Shown: piece by piece, positions 51,688-59,802 of the stretch
Position numbering within the stretch: position 1 is the stretch's first letter
How the letters are laid out: each line of letters begins with the position of its first letter
Origin: Stigmatella erecta
Lineage (GTDB): Bacteria; Myxococcota; Myxococcia; Myxococcales; Myxococcaceae
DNA length: 64,000 nucleotides
Reading direction: 5' to 3'
NCBI RefSeq assembly: GCF_900111745.1
Contig: NZ_FOIJ01000006.1
Location: forward strand, 124,001-188,000
Translations under genes and position numbers: made by a program
Notes under the pieces: generated by a model
What the model saw: only the letters and a program-made list of their open reading frames with translations
Told to the model about the DNA's origin: nothing
Database searches by the model: none

Positions 51688-52842
51688 ATGTCGAAGCGCA
51701 TCCGGATCATCGAAGGGACGTGGAACTGCTCTTCGTGCGACACGAAGGGCATTCCCGCCAGGCACAAGCGGTGCCCGAAGTGCAACAACCCCCGGGAGCT
51801 CACGGACCAGGAGTCCGAGTTCGACTTCGGGGAGACGGATGCGAAGACGGGCAAGTCCCTGCGCGAGGGAGTGACCGACACGCAGGCCCTGGAGCTGGCG
51901 CAGGCGGGCGCGGACTGGTTCTGCGCTTACTGTGGCGCCTCCAACCGGGGAGACCAGGTGCTCTGCAAGCAGTGCAACGCAGAGCGCACCCAGGATGCCA
52001 GGGCCCTCCAGGAACAAGCGCTTCCCGGCCCCAGGCCCCGCCCCGCCCCGCCGAAGGGCGCCTCGAAGAAAAGCCCCCTCCCCCGGGTGCTCATGGTGCT
52101 GGGGGGCGGGCTGTTCTTCTGCTGCTTCGGGACCATGATCTACGGCGTCTGGATGACCCAGACGCAGGACTACCCGGGCCAGATCGTGGGCACCGAGTGG
52201 AAGCGCACCCTGCTTCAGGAACGCTTCTCGCCCGTGACGTTGCAGGGGTGGCAGGACGAGCTGAGCCCCCAGCCCCCGCGAATGCCCGTCAATGGCGCGG
52301 GCGAGGCCGCGGGCGTGCAGAACATCCGTGACTGCGTGTCGAGCCGCCGTGGAAGTCGGCAGGTGGCCAATGGCACGCACCGGGTCTGCAGGACCAAGAC
52401 CCGCCGGAAGGCGTGTGGCACGGAGGAGCAGTGCGAGACACGGGACAAGGGCAACGGCTTCCGGGAGGAAGTCTGCAAGGACGTCACCCGCTACTGCGAC
52501 GAGTCCTATGAGGACTGCCGCAACGAGACGCGCTACCGCGACGAGCCCGTCTACGCACGCAGGTGCAGCTACGACACGTACCAGTGGAAGGAAGTGGCGC
52601 GCCGGGAGACTTCCGGGCGGGACGGGGAGCCCCCGCGCTGGCCAGAGCTGGCCGTGACGCCAGAGGACCGCCTCAAGCGCGAGGAGCAGTACACGCTGCA
52701 CATCGAATACGGGGCCCCTGAAAGGAAGCAAGCCCCCCTCGAGCTCAAGACGGAGCAGGAGTTCCTCGCCTGGAAGAAGGGTCAGTCCGTGTCGGTCACG
52801 GCGACCCACGGCGGGGATATCAAACAGATCCTCCCGCGCTGA
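51688..52842 (+). CDS. membrane protein with two RanBP2-type zinc ribbons
   Basis: 384 residues from the ATG at 51688. Two zinc-finger units of W..C..C...N......C..C type are seen at ~12-36 (WNCSSCDTKG ... CPKC) and ~75-97 (WFCAYCGASNRG ... CKQC). A Pro-rich linker leads to one membrane helix (~130-152). The exported side contains a Cys-rich region with about 10 Cys (RDCVSSRRGSR ... CRTKTRRKACGTEEQCETR ... CDESYEDC) likely disulfide-bonded, and a charged C-terminus. Such zinc ribbons bind RNA or ubiquitin in eukaryotes; their role here is unknown. It follows the 1088-residue gene by 41 bp. Confidence 0.78.
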   Translation: MSKRIRIIEGTWNCSSCDTKGIPARHKRCPKCNNPRELTDQESEFDFGETDAKTGKSLREGVTDTQALELAQAGADWFCAYCGASNRGDQVLCKQCNAERTQDARALQEQALPGPRPRPAPPKGASKKSPLPRVLMVLGGGLFFCCFGTMIYGVWMTQTQDYPGQIVGTEWKRTLLQERFSPVTLQGWQDELSPQPPRMPVNGAGEAAGVQNIRDCVSSRRGSRQVANGTHRVCRTKTRRKACGTEEQCETRDKGNGFREEVCKDVTRYCDESYEDCRNETRYRDEPVYARRCSYDTYQWKEVARRETSGRDGEPPRWPELAVTPEDRLKREEQYTLHIEYGAPERKQAPLELKTEQEFLAWKKGQSVSVTATHGGDIKQILPR

Positions 52843-52890
52843 GCCGCGCGCCGTGGACGGCGGGAGCGAGCAGGGCGCCCGGGCGAAGGC

Positions 52891-53535
52891 TCATCGCTCG
52901 CGGCCGTTGGCCTGGCGAGCCCGCCACCAGCGGTGCAGCGCCGCGACCTCGCCGTCGCACAGCAGGGGCATGGCTTCGTGCAGTTGCGCGTCGGGCCAGT
53001 CCCACCAGTTCATCTCCAGCAACATGGCCACCTGCTCGTCAGCGAAGCGCTTGCGGATCGGCTTGGCCGGGTTGCCACCCACGATGGTGTAGGGCTCGAC
53101 ATTCCTGGTCACCAACGCCCGGGTGCCGATGACGGCGCCGTGGCCCACCTGGATGCCGGGCATGAGGATGGCTTCCGAGCCAATCCAGACATCGTTGCCA
53201 ATGACCGTGTCCCCTGCCGGCAGGTAGCCGTCGCGGGCGCCGGCAAAGTGCGGCACCTCGGACATGTAAAAGAACGGGAAGGTGCTGACCCACTCGTTCC
53301 GATGGCCCTGGTTTCCTGCCATGATGAAGGCCGCCCCCGAGCCGATGGAGCAGAAACTGCCCACGATCAGCCGGTCCGCCCCCGGATGGGGCAGCAGGAA
53401 GCGGGCACAGTCCTCGAAGCTGTGACCGTGGTAGTAGCCAGAGTAGTAGCTGTAGCGGCCGACGGCGATGTTGGGATGGGTGACTTGACGGTCGAGCGTG
53501 ATGCCCTTGAAGGGACTTTCGAAGAAATTGGCCAT
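52891..53535 (-). CDS. catB: CatB-type (xenobiotic) chloramphenicol acetyltransferase
   Basis: 214 residues from the ATG at 53535, close to the usual ~210 of CatB. It opens [18 protein letters not shown] and then follows the family nearly residue by residue: [92 protein letters not shown]. The hexapeptide-repeat trimer transfers acetyl from acetyl-CoA to chloramphenicol; the catalytic His is in GNQGHRNE. Similar enzymes act on streptogramins. It is divergent from an SDR gene with 49 bp between them. Confidence 0.95.
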   Translation of the reverse strand: MANFFESPFKGITLDRQVTHPNIAVGRYSYYSGYYHGHSFEDCARFLLPHPGADRLIVGSFCSIGSGAAFIMAGNQGHRNEWVSTFPFFYMSEVPHFAGARDGYLPAGDTVIGNDVWIGSEAILMPGIQVGHGAVIGTRALVTRNVEPYTIVGGNPAKPIRKRFADEQVAMLLEMNWWDWPDAQLHEAMPLLCDGEVAALHRWWRARQANGRER

Positions 53536-53584
53536 GTCGCGGCCGACGACGCTGTGCGGGTGGGCCGCCTGACAAAAAGGACGG

Positions 53585-54334
53585 ATGATGACCGGGTTCG
53601 AAGGAAAGATTGCCCTGGTGACCGGCGCGGGCTCCGGCATTGGCGAAGTGACGGCGCGCGAGCTGCACCGCCGGGGAGCCCAGGTCTTTCTGGCCACCCA
53701 CACCTCGGAGCAGGCCGAGCGTCTGGCGGCCGAGCCTGAGCTGAAGGGGGTGAGGGCGGCCGCTGTCGACGTGCGCAACCGCGAGTCCGTCCGCAAGCTC
53801 GTGGCGGAGGCCGTCTCGGCCTTTGGGGGCCTGCACCTCTGCGTCAATAGCGCGGGGATAACGGGTCCGGCGGGAACCGAGATCGCCGACTACGATGCCG
53901 ACGTGTGGGAGGAAGTCATCGCCACCGACCTCACGGGCATGTTCCTTTGCCTCAAGTATCAGATCCCGGCGCTGCTCGCGTCCGGAGGGGGCGCCATCGT
54001 GAACCTCTCCTCGGCCAACGGCGTGGTGGGCATCCCCGGCATGGCGGCCTATACGGCGGCCAAGCATGGGGTGGTTGGCCTCACGCGCACGGCCGCGCTG
54101 GAGCTCGCCGGCCGTGGGGTGCGCGTGAACGCCGTGGCGCCGGGTTACGTGGAGACGCCCAAGGTCCTTGCCGCAGGCGAAGAGGTGCTGGGCGCCTTCC
54201 GGGCGGCGCATCCCATGGGCCGGATGGCCAAGCCGGGGGAGGTGGCCGAGCTGATCCTCTTCCTGCTCTCCGAGCGCAGCGCGTTCGCCACGGGGGGGGT
54301 GTACCCCCTCGATGGCGGCTACACGGCGCAGTAG
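53585..54334 (+). CDS. short-chain dehydrogenase/reductase
   Basis: 249 residues from the ATG at 53585 (53588 is an alternative). The cofactor loop is [12 protein letters not shown] is present; the catalytic triad lies in NLSSANGVV and YTAAKHG; and PLDGGYTAQ closes the protein. A classical SDR of glucose-dehydrogenase/3-oxoacyl reductase type, with unknown substrate. A hairpin (54361-54389) follows. Divergent from catB. Confidence 0.93.
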   Translation: MMTGFEGKIALVTGAGSGIGEVTARELHRRGAQVFLATHTSEQAERLAAEPELKGVRAAAVDVRNRESVRKLVAEAVSAFGGLHLCVNSAGITGPAGTEIADYDADVWEEVIATDLTGMFLCLKYQIPALLASGGGAIVNLSSANGVVGIPGMAAYTAAKHGVVGLTRTAALELAGRGVRVNAVAPGYVETPKVLAAGEEVLGAFRAAHPMGRMAKPGEVAELILFLLSERSAFATGGVYPLDGGYTAQ

Positions 54335-54360
54335 GGACGAGCCTACGGGAGGCAACATGC

Positions 54361-54389
54361 CCTGGGGTCCACCGAGCCTTGTCCCCAGG
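54361..54389 (+). terminator. hairpin after the SDR gene
   Basis: CCTGGGG (54361-54367) pairs with CCCCAGG (54383-54389) around a 15-nt loop, 27 bp after the SDR stop codon. Confidence 0.4.
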
Positions 54390-54517
54390 CAGAATGGACC
54401 TGTCTGATGGGTGAAGTCCGCGGACGGCCCCCGCTGCCCAGCTGACGCACCGCAGGCGATGGACCGTGCATGGCGGGGACCGCTGAATAGGTTCCCACAC
54501 GGGAAGGGGGGTCTATC

Positions 54518-55225
54518 GTGCAAAATGTTTTGAAGACGTTCCGCGTCAGCCGAGCTGTTCTGGCCATGGTCCGAGATGCCAATGACCCGGACCGGGTCTT
54601 CGATTTGATCGAGGCGCTGTACGCCTCGTCGGATGCGACCCAGCAGATGGTGGAGCGGATGTCCCGGGACCCCGGGATTTCACGCGTGCTCCAGGAGCGC
54701 CCCCGGCTGGGGCGCATCGACATGGAAGCGCTGGGCCGGCTGCCCGAGGGCACCCTGGGACGCACCTTCGCGGACCATCTGCGTGAGTGTGGCCTGGACC
54801 CGGACTTGCTGCGCGTGCTGGAGGCCCCTGACGCGGCCAGCTACGTGAAGGCCCACCTGTTCGAGACCCACGACCTGTGGCACGTGGTGACGGGCTTTCT
54901 CCCGACCCCCGAGGGAGAGTTGGGGCTGCAGTCCTTCTACTTCGCCCAGAATGGCTCCCGCGTCTCGATGGGGGTCTTCGTGGCGGGCCTGTGCTTCACC
55001 TTCCTGCGCAATTTCCACCTGTGTGAGGTGGCGATGCCGCAGGTGGTACGCGGCTGGCTGCTGGGACGGCGGGCCAAGCTGCTGTTCGGCACCGACTGGA
55101 AGACGTTGCTGAACACGCCCTTGGAGCAGGTACGGGACTTCTTCGGCCTGGAACTCGACAGGGTCGATGACATCCTGCGCGAGAGCGAGCGCGCCCGGCC
55201 CTCCCTGGTGCCCGTCCAGGCCTGA
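54518..55225 (+). CDS. Coq4-like protein
   Basis: 235 residues starting at the GTG at 54518, with GGAAGGGGGG upstream. The Coq4 metal-site motif HDxxH-x11-E is fully conserved as HDLWHVVTGF with the Glu at about residue 134 (His 118, Asp 119, His 122). The N-terminal helical part contains FDLIEALYASSDATQQM. Coq4 organises, and may carry out, oxidative decarboxylation of ubiquinone precursors. No other ubiquinone or menaquinone gene is nearby, so the pathway it serves is unclear. Confidence 0.87.
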   Translation: MQNVLKTFRVSRAVLAMVRDANDPDRVFDLIEALYASSDATQQMVERMSRDPGISRVLQERPRLGRIDMEALGRLPEGTLGRTFADHLRECGLDPDLLRVLEAPDAASYVKAHLFETHDLWHVVTGFLPTPEGELGLQSFYFAQNGSRVSMGVFVAGLCFTFLRNFHLCEVAMPQVVRGWLLGRRAKLLFGTDWKTLLNTPLEQVRDFFGLELDRVDDILRESERARPSLVPVQA

Positions 55226-55230
55226 ACCCG

Positions 55231-55255
55231 TTTTTCCGAGGCTCTCCAGGAAAAA
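55231..55255. repeat. inverted repeat TTTTTCC-N11-GGAAAAA
   Basis: Perfect 7-bp arms at 55231-55237 and 55249-55255, just after the Coq4-like stop. A T-rich arm followed by an A-rich one could act as a terminator on either strand or as a regulatory element for the lipoprotein at 55309. Confidence 0.35.
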
Positions 55256-55308
55256 TGTGTTAAACGTGCCATGTTTCAATCACATGTATGACGCACCTGG
55301 GAGTCGAT

Positions 55309-55593
55309 ATGCGCGCGAAGATGATCGGTGGGCTGCTGATGCTGGGGCTGCTGTCGGCCGGGTGCGGTGGAGCGGGCACCGAGCCGGCAGTGGACACGGA
55401 GGCCCTGGAGAGCCAGGAGCAGATGCTGGCCGCGCCCGCCTGTGCCGCGGGCTACACGGAGTATCTCATCTGGGATTGCGAGCGGACCTGCCCCCGCAGC
55501 GGCAATGCCAATGTGTTGAACCGCTACTGCACCAACGGCACCGATGAGTATCTGGCGGGCGCCGTGAGCCGGAGCTGCGGGGCCTGTTACTGA
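55309..55593 (+). CDS. small Cys-containing secreted lipoprotein
   Basis: 94 residues. The ATG at 55309 (GGGAG 6 nt upstream) gives the lipoprotein signal with lipobox LLSAGC; the ATG at 55288 would only lengthen the leader. The mature part has six or so Cys (DCERTCPRS, LNRYCTNGT, SRSCGACY) after an acidic spacer. It is one of three similar small Cys-rich lipoproteins in the window, of unknown function. Confidence 0.72.
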   Translation: MRAKMIGGLLMLGLLSAGCGGAGTEPAVDTEALESQEQMLAAPACAAGYTEYLIWDCERTCPRSGNANVLNRYCTNGTDEYLAGAVSRSCGACY

Positions 55594-55606
55594 GACAGGG
55601 AAGGTG

Positions 55607-55636
55607 AGGCGCTCTGGCGCTGAGGCCAGGGCGCCT
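55607..55636 (+). terminator. strong hairpin after the lipoprotein gene
   Basis: A 12-bp stem (55607-55618 with 55625-55636, one G-U pair) and 6-nt loop, 13 bp after the stop codon, followed by TTCG. Confidence 0.6.
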
Positions 55637-55670
55637 TCGCGGACGCCGTGGGAAGGCTGGACCCTCGAAT

Positions 55671-55694
55671 GTTCACCATTTGACCCTGGTGAAC
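55671..55694. promoter_or_regulatory. inverted repeat GTTCACC-N10-GGTGAAC
   Basis: Perfect 7-bp arms at 55671-55677 and 55688-55694, ending 51 bp upstream of the start at 55746. Its position is suitable for a regulator binding site. Confidence 0.45.
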
Positions 55695-55745
55695 GCACGG
55701 ACATATGCTGTTGACACCGTTTATTCAAGTCCAGAGGAAATTCCC

Positions 55746-56840
55746 ATGCTTCTCAGAACGGCACGCTATGCCCGGCATGTCCGCGTCTCCTGTCATGTGA
55801 CGCCGACAGTGATTTCGCGGAACTTCAGCGACACCCCCTCCAGCACGGTGGTGCCAACGACGAAGGTGCTGACGGTCGCGAAGACGGAAATCGAAAACTT
55901 CGGCTCCCACACGGAAGTGAGCCCGGCGTTCACCCCTCGCATCGAGACGCTCGTCAAGGTGGTGAAAGCGATCCCGGTCACCAGCAGTGTGCGGGTCCCT
56001 GCCGCCGTTGAACATGAATCTTCTTTGTCTTCCCACAAGTATGTGTATGCCGCCAAGCTGGGAAGCTTGGAAGACATTGCCACCAAGACAGGCTACTCGC
56101 GGAAACAGTTGCTGAAGTTGATCAATGATCCCTATTTCTTCATGGACATGTGGTTCCTCAACGTTCCGTTCGGTGGAGCCCAGTTCATCAAGAACCCGCC
56201 CGTCCAGGTCGCTCCGAAAGGCGTCGTCGCCCAGCTTAACCTGATGGGCGCCACGGAATTTCCGTTCACCGATCCCATCCAGGTCTCGCACGCCCAGACA
56301 ACGCCTTTCTTCAACCAGTCGTTCGGGCTCATCACCGCCGATGACGTGCAAAGCTCCCTCGCGGACACCTTGCAGCACTCCTTCCTCGCGTCGACGCTTT
56401 GGGGCCACGCCCTGCCCGGCGCGGTGAGCCACAACTTCCTGATTTACGAAGACATCTTGTATGGCATGTGGTTCGGCACGGGCCGGGGGCTGCCGATTCT
56501 GGGCGGATCCTTCAACAACGTGGTCGCGTGCAATTCGCTCATCGGCACGTGGGCCCAGATGGCCCGGAACATGAACGAGACGCTGGAGATGAAGATGTAC
56601 TGGGAGTTCCTCACCGAGCTCCAGCGGTGCACCACCCCCGAGGCCAAGGTTGCCCTGCTCATGAAGGCCGCCAGAACGCTCGAATCTCAGCGCTCTTGGA
56701 TGTCGTGGACGGCCAACAAGCTTGGCACCGTTCACACCTCGGCGGGGGCCCCGGTACGGCTCGGCTCCAAGGGCTATGGCGAGGTCCTCCGCTTCATGGC
56801 GTACCTGAAGGGCCGCGAGCACTCCGACGTGAAGTATTAG
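55746..56840 (+). CDS. orphan protein with LysM-like segment
   Basis: 364 residues from the ATG at 55746 (GAGGA upstream). The DNA is clearly less GC-rich than its neighbours, suggesting recent acquisition. The N-terminal ~100 residues are rich in Val/Thr/Ser. Residues ~100-130 (VYAAKLGSLEDIATKTGYS) resemble a degenerate LysM motif. The rest (for example DPIQVSHAQTTPFFNQSFG, SHNFLIYEDILYGMWFG, NETLEMKMYWEFLTELQ) shows no known family. No signal peptide. It may be a secreted or surface protein via another route, or a cytosolic protein; the function is unknown. Confidence 0.65.
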   Translation: MLLRTARYARHVRVSCHVTPTVISRNFSDTPSSTVVPTTKVLTVAKTEIENFGSHTEVSPAFTPRIETLVKVVKAIPVTSSVRVPAAVEHESSLSSHKYVYAAKLGSLEDIATKTGYSRKQLLKLINDPYFFMDMWFLNVPFGGAQFIKNPPVQVAPKGVVAQLNLMGATEFPFTDPIQVSHAQTTPFFNQSFGLITADDVQSSLADTLQHSFLASTLWGHALPGAVSHNFLIYEDILYGMWFGTGRGLPILGGSFNNVVACNSLIGTWAQMARNMNETLEMKMYWEFLTELQRCTTPEAKVALLMKAARTLESQRSWMSWTANKLGTVHTSAGAPVRLGSKGYGEVLRFMAYLKGREHSDVKY

Positions 56841-56861
56841 GCCCGCCGAACGAGGACCCGG

Positions 56862-57386
56862 TCACCCGCCGAGGTCCTTCACCATCCGCACCATCGCGAG
56901 CTGGAGGCCGGAGGGCAGTTCGTAGGCATTGCTGACCAGGGCGGTGAAGCCTCGCCGGAGATAAAAGGGGACCGCATTGAGCGATGCATGGACATACAGC
57001 GTCCGCATGCGTTGCGCCAAGGCGGCCGCCTCCAGGGCGGCGAGCAACGCCGTCCCCACCCCCTGTCCCATCTGGTCCCCTTCCACGTAAAGCGCGCCGA
57101 TGAGGCCATCCTCTCCGGAGAAGCAGCCATAGCCCACCAGGTGGCCGCCACGGTGGGCGACATACGTCTGGAAGCCGCGCAGCAGGCCGGCCTCGGCATC
57201 CTCCCGGGCGGCATCACACCAAGCGCTGAGCTCGGACGGGCCGTACGCCTCGCCGCCGTGATGACGAATCGCCCGGAGCTGAAGTTCGAGCAGCAGCGCG
57301 GGGTCCGGCGTGGCGCACGCCTCGACGTGAAGGGGTGGCAGGGACGTGCCCTTCGGGCCCCCGCGCCTGCCGGGTGAGCGTCGCAT
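56862..57386 (-). CDS. GNAT acetyltransferase
   Basis: 174 residues from the ATG at 57386, which has no clear ribosome-binding site. After a basic Gly/Pro-rich N-terminus, the GNAT fold is seen: LVGYGCFSGEDGLIGALYVEG and the acetyl-CoA loop GQGVGTALLAALE. AVPFYLRRGF and LAMVRMVKDL finish it. Likely an N-acetyltransferase for a small molecule or protein. Divergent from a GST gene. Confidence 0.85.
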   Translation of the reverse strand: MRRSPGRRGGPKGTSLPPLHVEACATPDPALLLELQLRAIRHHGGEAYGPSELSAWCDAAREDAEAGLLRGFQTYVAHRGGHLVGYGCFSGEDGLIGALYVEGDQMGQGVGTALLAALEAAALAQRMRTLYVHASLNAVPFYLRRGFTALVSNAYELPSGLQLAMVRMVKDLGG

Positions 57387-57464
57387 GGGTGCATGATAGG
57401 AGGCTTCGGTCCTGGACGGCCACGGGGAGCGGCATCCCCCTGCCGGGCGAGTAACATCCGCCGC

Positions 57465-58073
57465 ATGGAGCTCTGGTACGCCCCCACCTCTCCCTTCGCG
57501 CGCAAGGTGCGCATCGCGGCGCACGAGCTCGGTCTGGCCGGGCGCCTTCGCCTGGTGGAGGTCAACCCCTGGACCGACGCCCGCCTGCGTGCCCTCAACC
57601 CGCTCTCCAAGGTGCCGACGCTGGTCCTCGACAGCGGCGAAGTCCTCTACGAGTCTGGCGTGCTCTGCGAGTACCTCGACAGCCTGGCCCCCGAGCCCCA
57701 CCTGTTCCCCTCCGTGGGCCCGCCGAGGTGGCGCGCCCTCCTCCTGCAAGGCCTCGCCGACGGCGCCAACACCGCGGCCGGCCGCCTCTTCGCCGAAGAG
57801 CGGCGCCCGGCTCACCTGCGCGCCGAGGACATGATGGACCGGTTCCGGCAAGCCATCGGCGCCGCCCTTCACGAGATGGAACCGCAGGCCCTCCTCACGG
57901 GCCCCCTGAGCATCGGCGAGGTGTCGGCCGCTACGCTCCTGGGGTACCTCGACTTCCGCTGGCCGGAGCGCGACTGGCGCGCCTCCCATCCGCGCCTCGC
58001 CGCCTGGTTCCAACAGCTCGACGCCCGCCCCTCGATGCGCGAGACCCGCCACCGGCTCCCGGCGGGCGGCTGA
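57465..58073 (+). CDS. glutathione S-transferase family protein
   Basis: 202 residues from the ATG at 57465. The N-terminal thioredoxin-like domain (WYAPTSPFARKVRIAAHELG) has a catalytic Ser/Thr region and cis-Pro in SKVPTLVL, followed by LYESGVLCEYLD for glutathione contact. The helical C-terminal domain contains GPLSIGEVSAATLLGYLDF. It is a typical bacterial GST. The stop overlaps a short GCGGC-TGA-GCCGC hairpin. Divergent from the GNAT gene. Confidence 0.9.
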   Translation: MELWYAPTSPFARKVRIAAHELGLAGRLRLVEVNPWTDARLRALNPLSKVPTLVLDSGEVLYESGVLCEYLDSLAPEPHLFPSVGPPRWRALLLQGLADGANTAAGRLFAEERRPAHLRAEDMMDRFRQAIGAALHEMEPQALLTGPLSIGEVSAATLLGYLDFRWPERDWRASHPRLAAWFQQLDARPSMRETRHRLPAGG

Positions 58074-58194
58074 GCCGCAAGCCCTTCCCCCCCCCACGGT
58101 TTGACCAGGAGGGGTTGCTTGCCGCCCCTCCTATTGACTGCCCAGGGACGGTGTGAGGACGATCCTCGCTCGGCCCGTCCCCTGGAGTTCGATC

Positions 58195-59802
58195 ATGAGC
58201 GACGACGCGACACCGTCCCCCGCGCCGGGCTCCCATGGCCCGCTCGGCCCCCTTGCCCTGGCGCTCTCCGGAGGGGGCTACCGCGCAGCGGCCTTCCATC
58301 TCGGCGCGCTGCGATTCTTGGACCGCATGGGCCTCCTGCGCGACGTCGTCGCGTTGTCCACCGTGTCTGGCGGCACCATCACCGGAATGGCATGGACCGT
58401 CAGCCTGCTCGACGGAAAACCCTTCCAGGAGTTCTACGAGACCTACGCCTCCTACTTGAAGCGGACGAACGTGATCCACGAGGCGCTGGAGGGACTGACC
58501 GCCCACCGGGAGCACGGCAGCCACGCGTGGGCCAGCCTCATCCGCTCCGCCGCGGACGTCTACGCGCGGCCGGACCTGTTCGGTGACCGCCGTTTCGGCG
58601 AGCTGCTCGACACGGACAAGCTCCCCCTGCAGGAGGTCATCTTCAACACCACCGAGTTCCATTCCGGGCTCGACTTCCGCTTCCGGCGCGGCGCCCAAGC
58701 CCTGGCGCCCCTGGGCAACATGCAACACCGGTTGCCCCGCTCCGTGGCGCAACACGTCCGTCTGGCGGACATGGTGGCCGCCTCCTCGTGCTTCCCTGGG
58801 GGGTTCGAGCCCCTGGTCTTCCCGCAGCAGTTCCACTGGCCGCCGAGCTACCCGCTTCCGGCGGCGCTCCAGGAGCTGGGGGCGGACTTCGAGCATGGGC
58901 TGCCGTTGATGGATGGCGGCATCTACGACAATCAGGGGATCGACAGCCTGCTGCTCGCGTTCCGGGCCGGCGCTCCCCCGGCCTTGATCATCTCGGATGT
59001 CAGCACGGAGGTGAGCGAGATCTACAACGTCCCCAAGAACCCGACCCGCCGGGGTTGGGTGTCGCTGCAGGGCATCTACTGGATGGGCTGGGGGCTGTTC
59101 GTGCTGGCGCTGGTGTCCGCGCTCATCCTGGCCTGGAACGGAGCCTCCGCCGCGCGCATGGGCGACTGGACATGGAAGGACTCTTTCCTGTACCTCGTCC
59201 CGAGCCTCCTGAGCGCGGCCGTGGCCTCGGGGCTGTTCTGGGTCCGCCGCCGCCTGGGTGACATTGATGCCTTGCTCCGCAAGCAGGTGGAGGTGGACGC
59301 CTGGCCGTCATTCCGGAAGCTGACGGTGAACGAGTTCTCACAAATGCTGGCGCTGCGCATTGGCTCCCTGCTGGCACTGACTTCCAGCGTGTTCATGAAG
59401 CGGGTACGGGGCCTCATCTTCAAGAACCTGTACCGGACCCCGGCGTATGCGGGACGGCGAATCTCGAACCTGATCTCCAAGCTCTGCACGGACCAACCCG
59501 CCCTGTTCGCCGAGCACCCCTGGATGCAGCCCAAGCCTCACCTCGTGCAGTTGGGACAGCAGGCCTCCCAGATGCCCACCACGCTCTGGTTCACCCAGGA
59601 TGAACAGTTCGTGACGGTGGAGTCCGCCGGAGAGGCCACCCTCTGCTACGTGCTGCTGCGCCACATCCTCAGGCACCACAAGGGCCTGTACGAAACAGAA
59701 GGGCTCCCCCTCGCCGGCCTTTTCGGGCGGCTCCGGAAGGAATGGGCGGTGTTCAATCAAGAGGCGTCTGCCTCCGGCGGCCAGCCCAAGGGGGCGGCTT
59801 GA
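58195..59802 (+). CDS. patatin-like phospholipase
   Basis: 535 residues from the ATG at 58195 (TGGAG upstream). The patatin core is near the N-terminus: oxyanion loop GGGYRAAAFHLGAL, nucleophile Ser in LSTVSGGTI, and catalytic Asp in DGGIYDNQG (~243-251). Residues ~290-320 and ~330-355 are hydrophobic and could anchor the protein to a membrane. The C-terminal ~180 residues are unassigned. Family enzymes hydrolyse phospholipids. It is coupled by a TGATG overlap to the membrane protein at 59802. Confidence 0.88.
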   Translation: MSDDATPSPAPGSHGPLGPLALALSGGGYRAAAFHLGALRFLDRMGLLRDVVALSTVSGGTITGMAWTVSLLDGKPFQEFYETYASYLKRTNVIHEALEGLTAHREHGSHAWASLIRSAADVYARPDLFGDRRFGELLDTDKLPLQEVIFNTTEFHSGLDFRFRRGAQALAPLGNMQHRLPRSVAQHVRLADMVAASSCFPGGFEPLVFPQQFHWPPSYPLPAALQELGADFEHGLPLMDGGIYDNQGIDSLLLAFRAGAPPALIISDVSTEVSEIYNVPKNPTRRGWVSLQGIYWMGWGLFVLALVSALILAWNGASAARMGDWTWKDSFLYLVPSLLSAAVASGLFWVRRRLGDIDALLRKQVEVDAWPSFRKLTVNEFSQMLALRIGSLLALTSSVFMKRVRGLIFKNLYRTPAYAGRRISNLISKLCTDQPALFAEHPWMQPKPHLVQLGQQASQMPTTLWFTQDEQFVTVESAGEATLCYVLLRHILRHHKGLYETEGLPLAGLFGRLRKEWAVFNQEASASGGQPKGAA

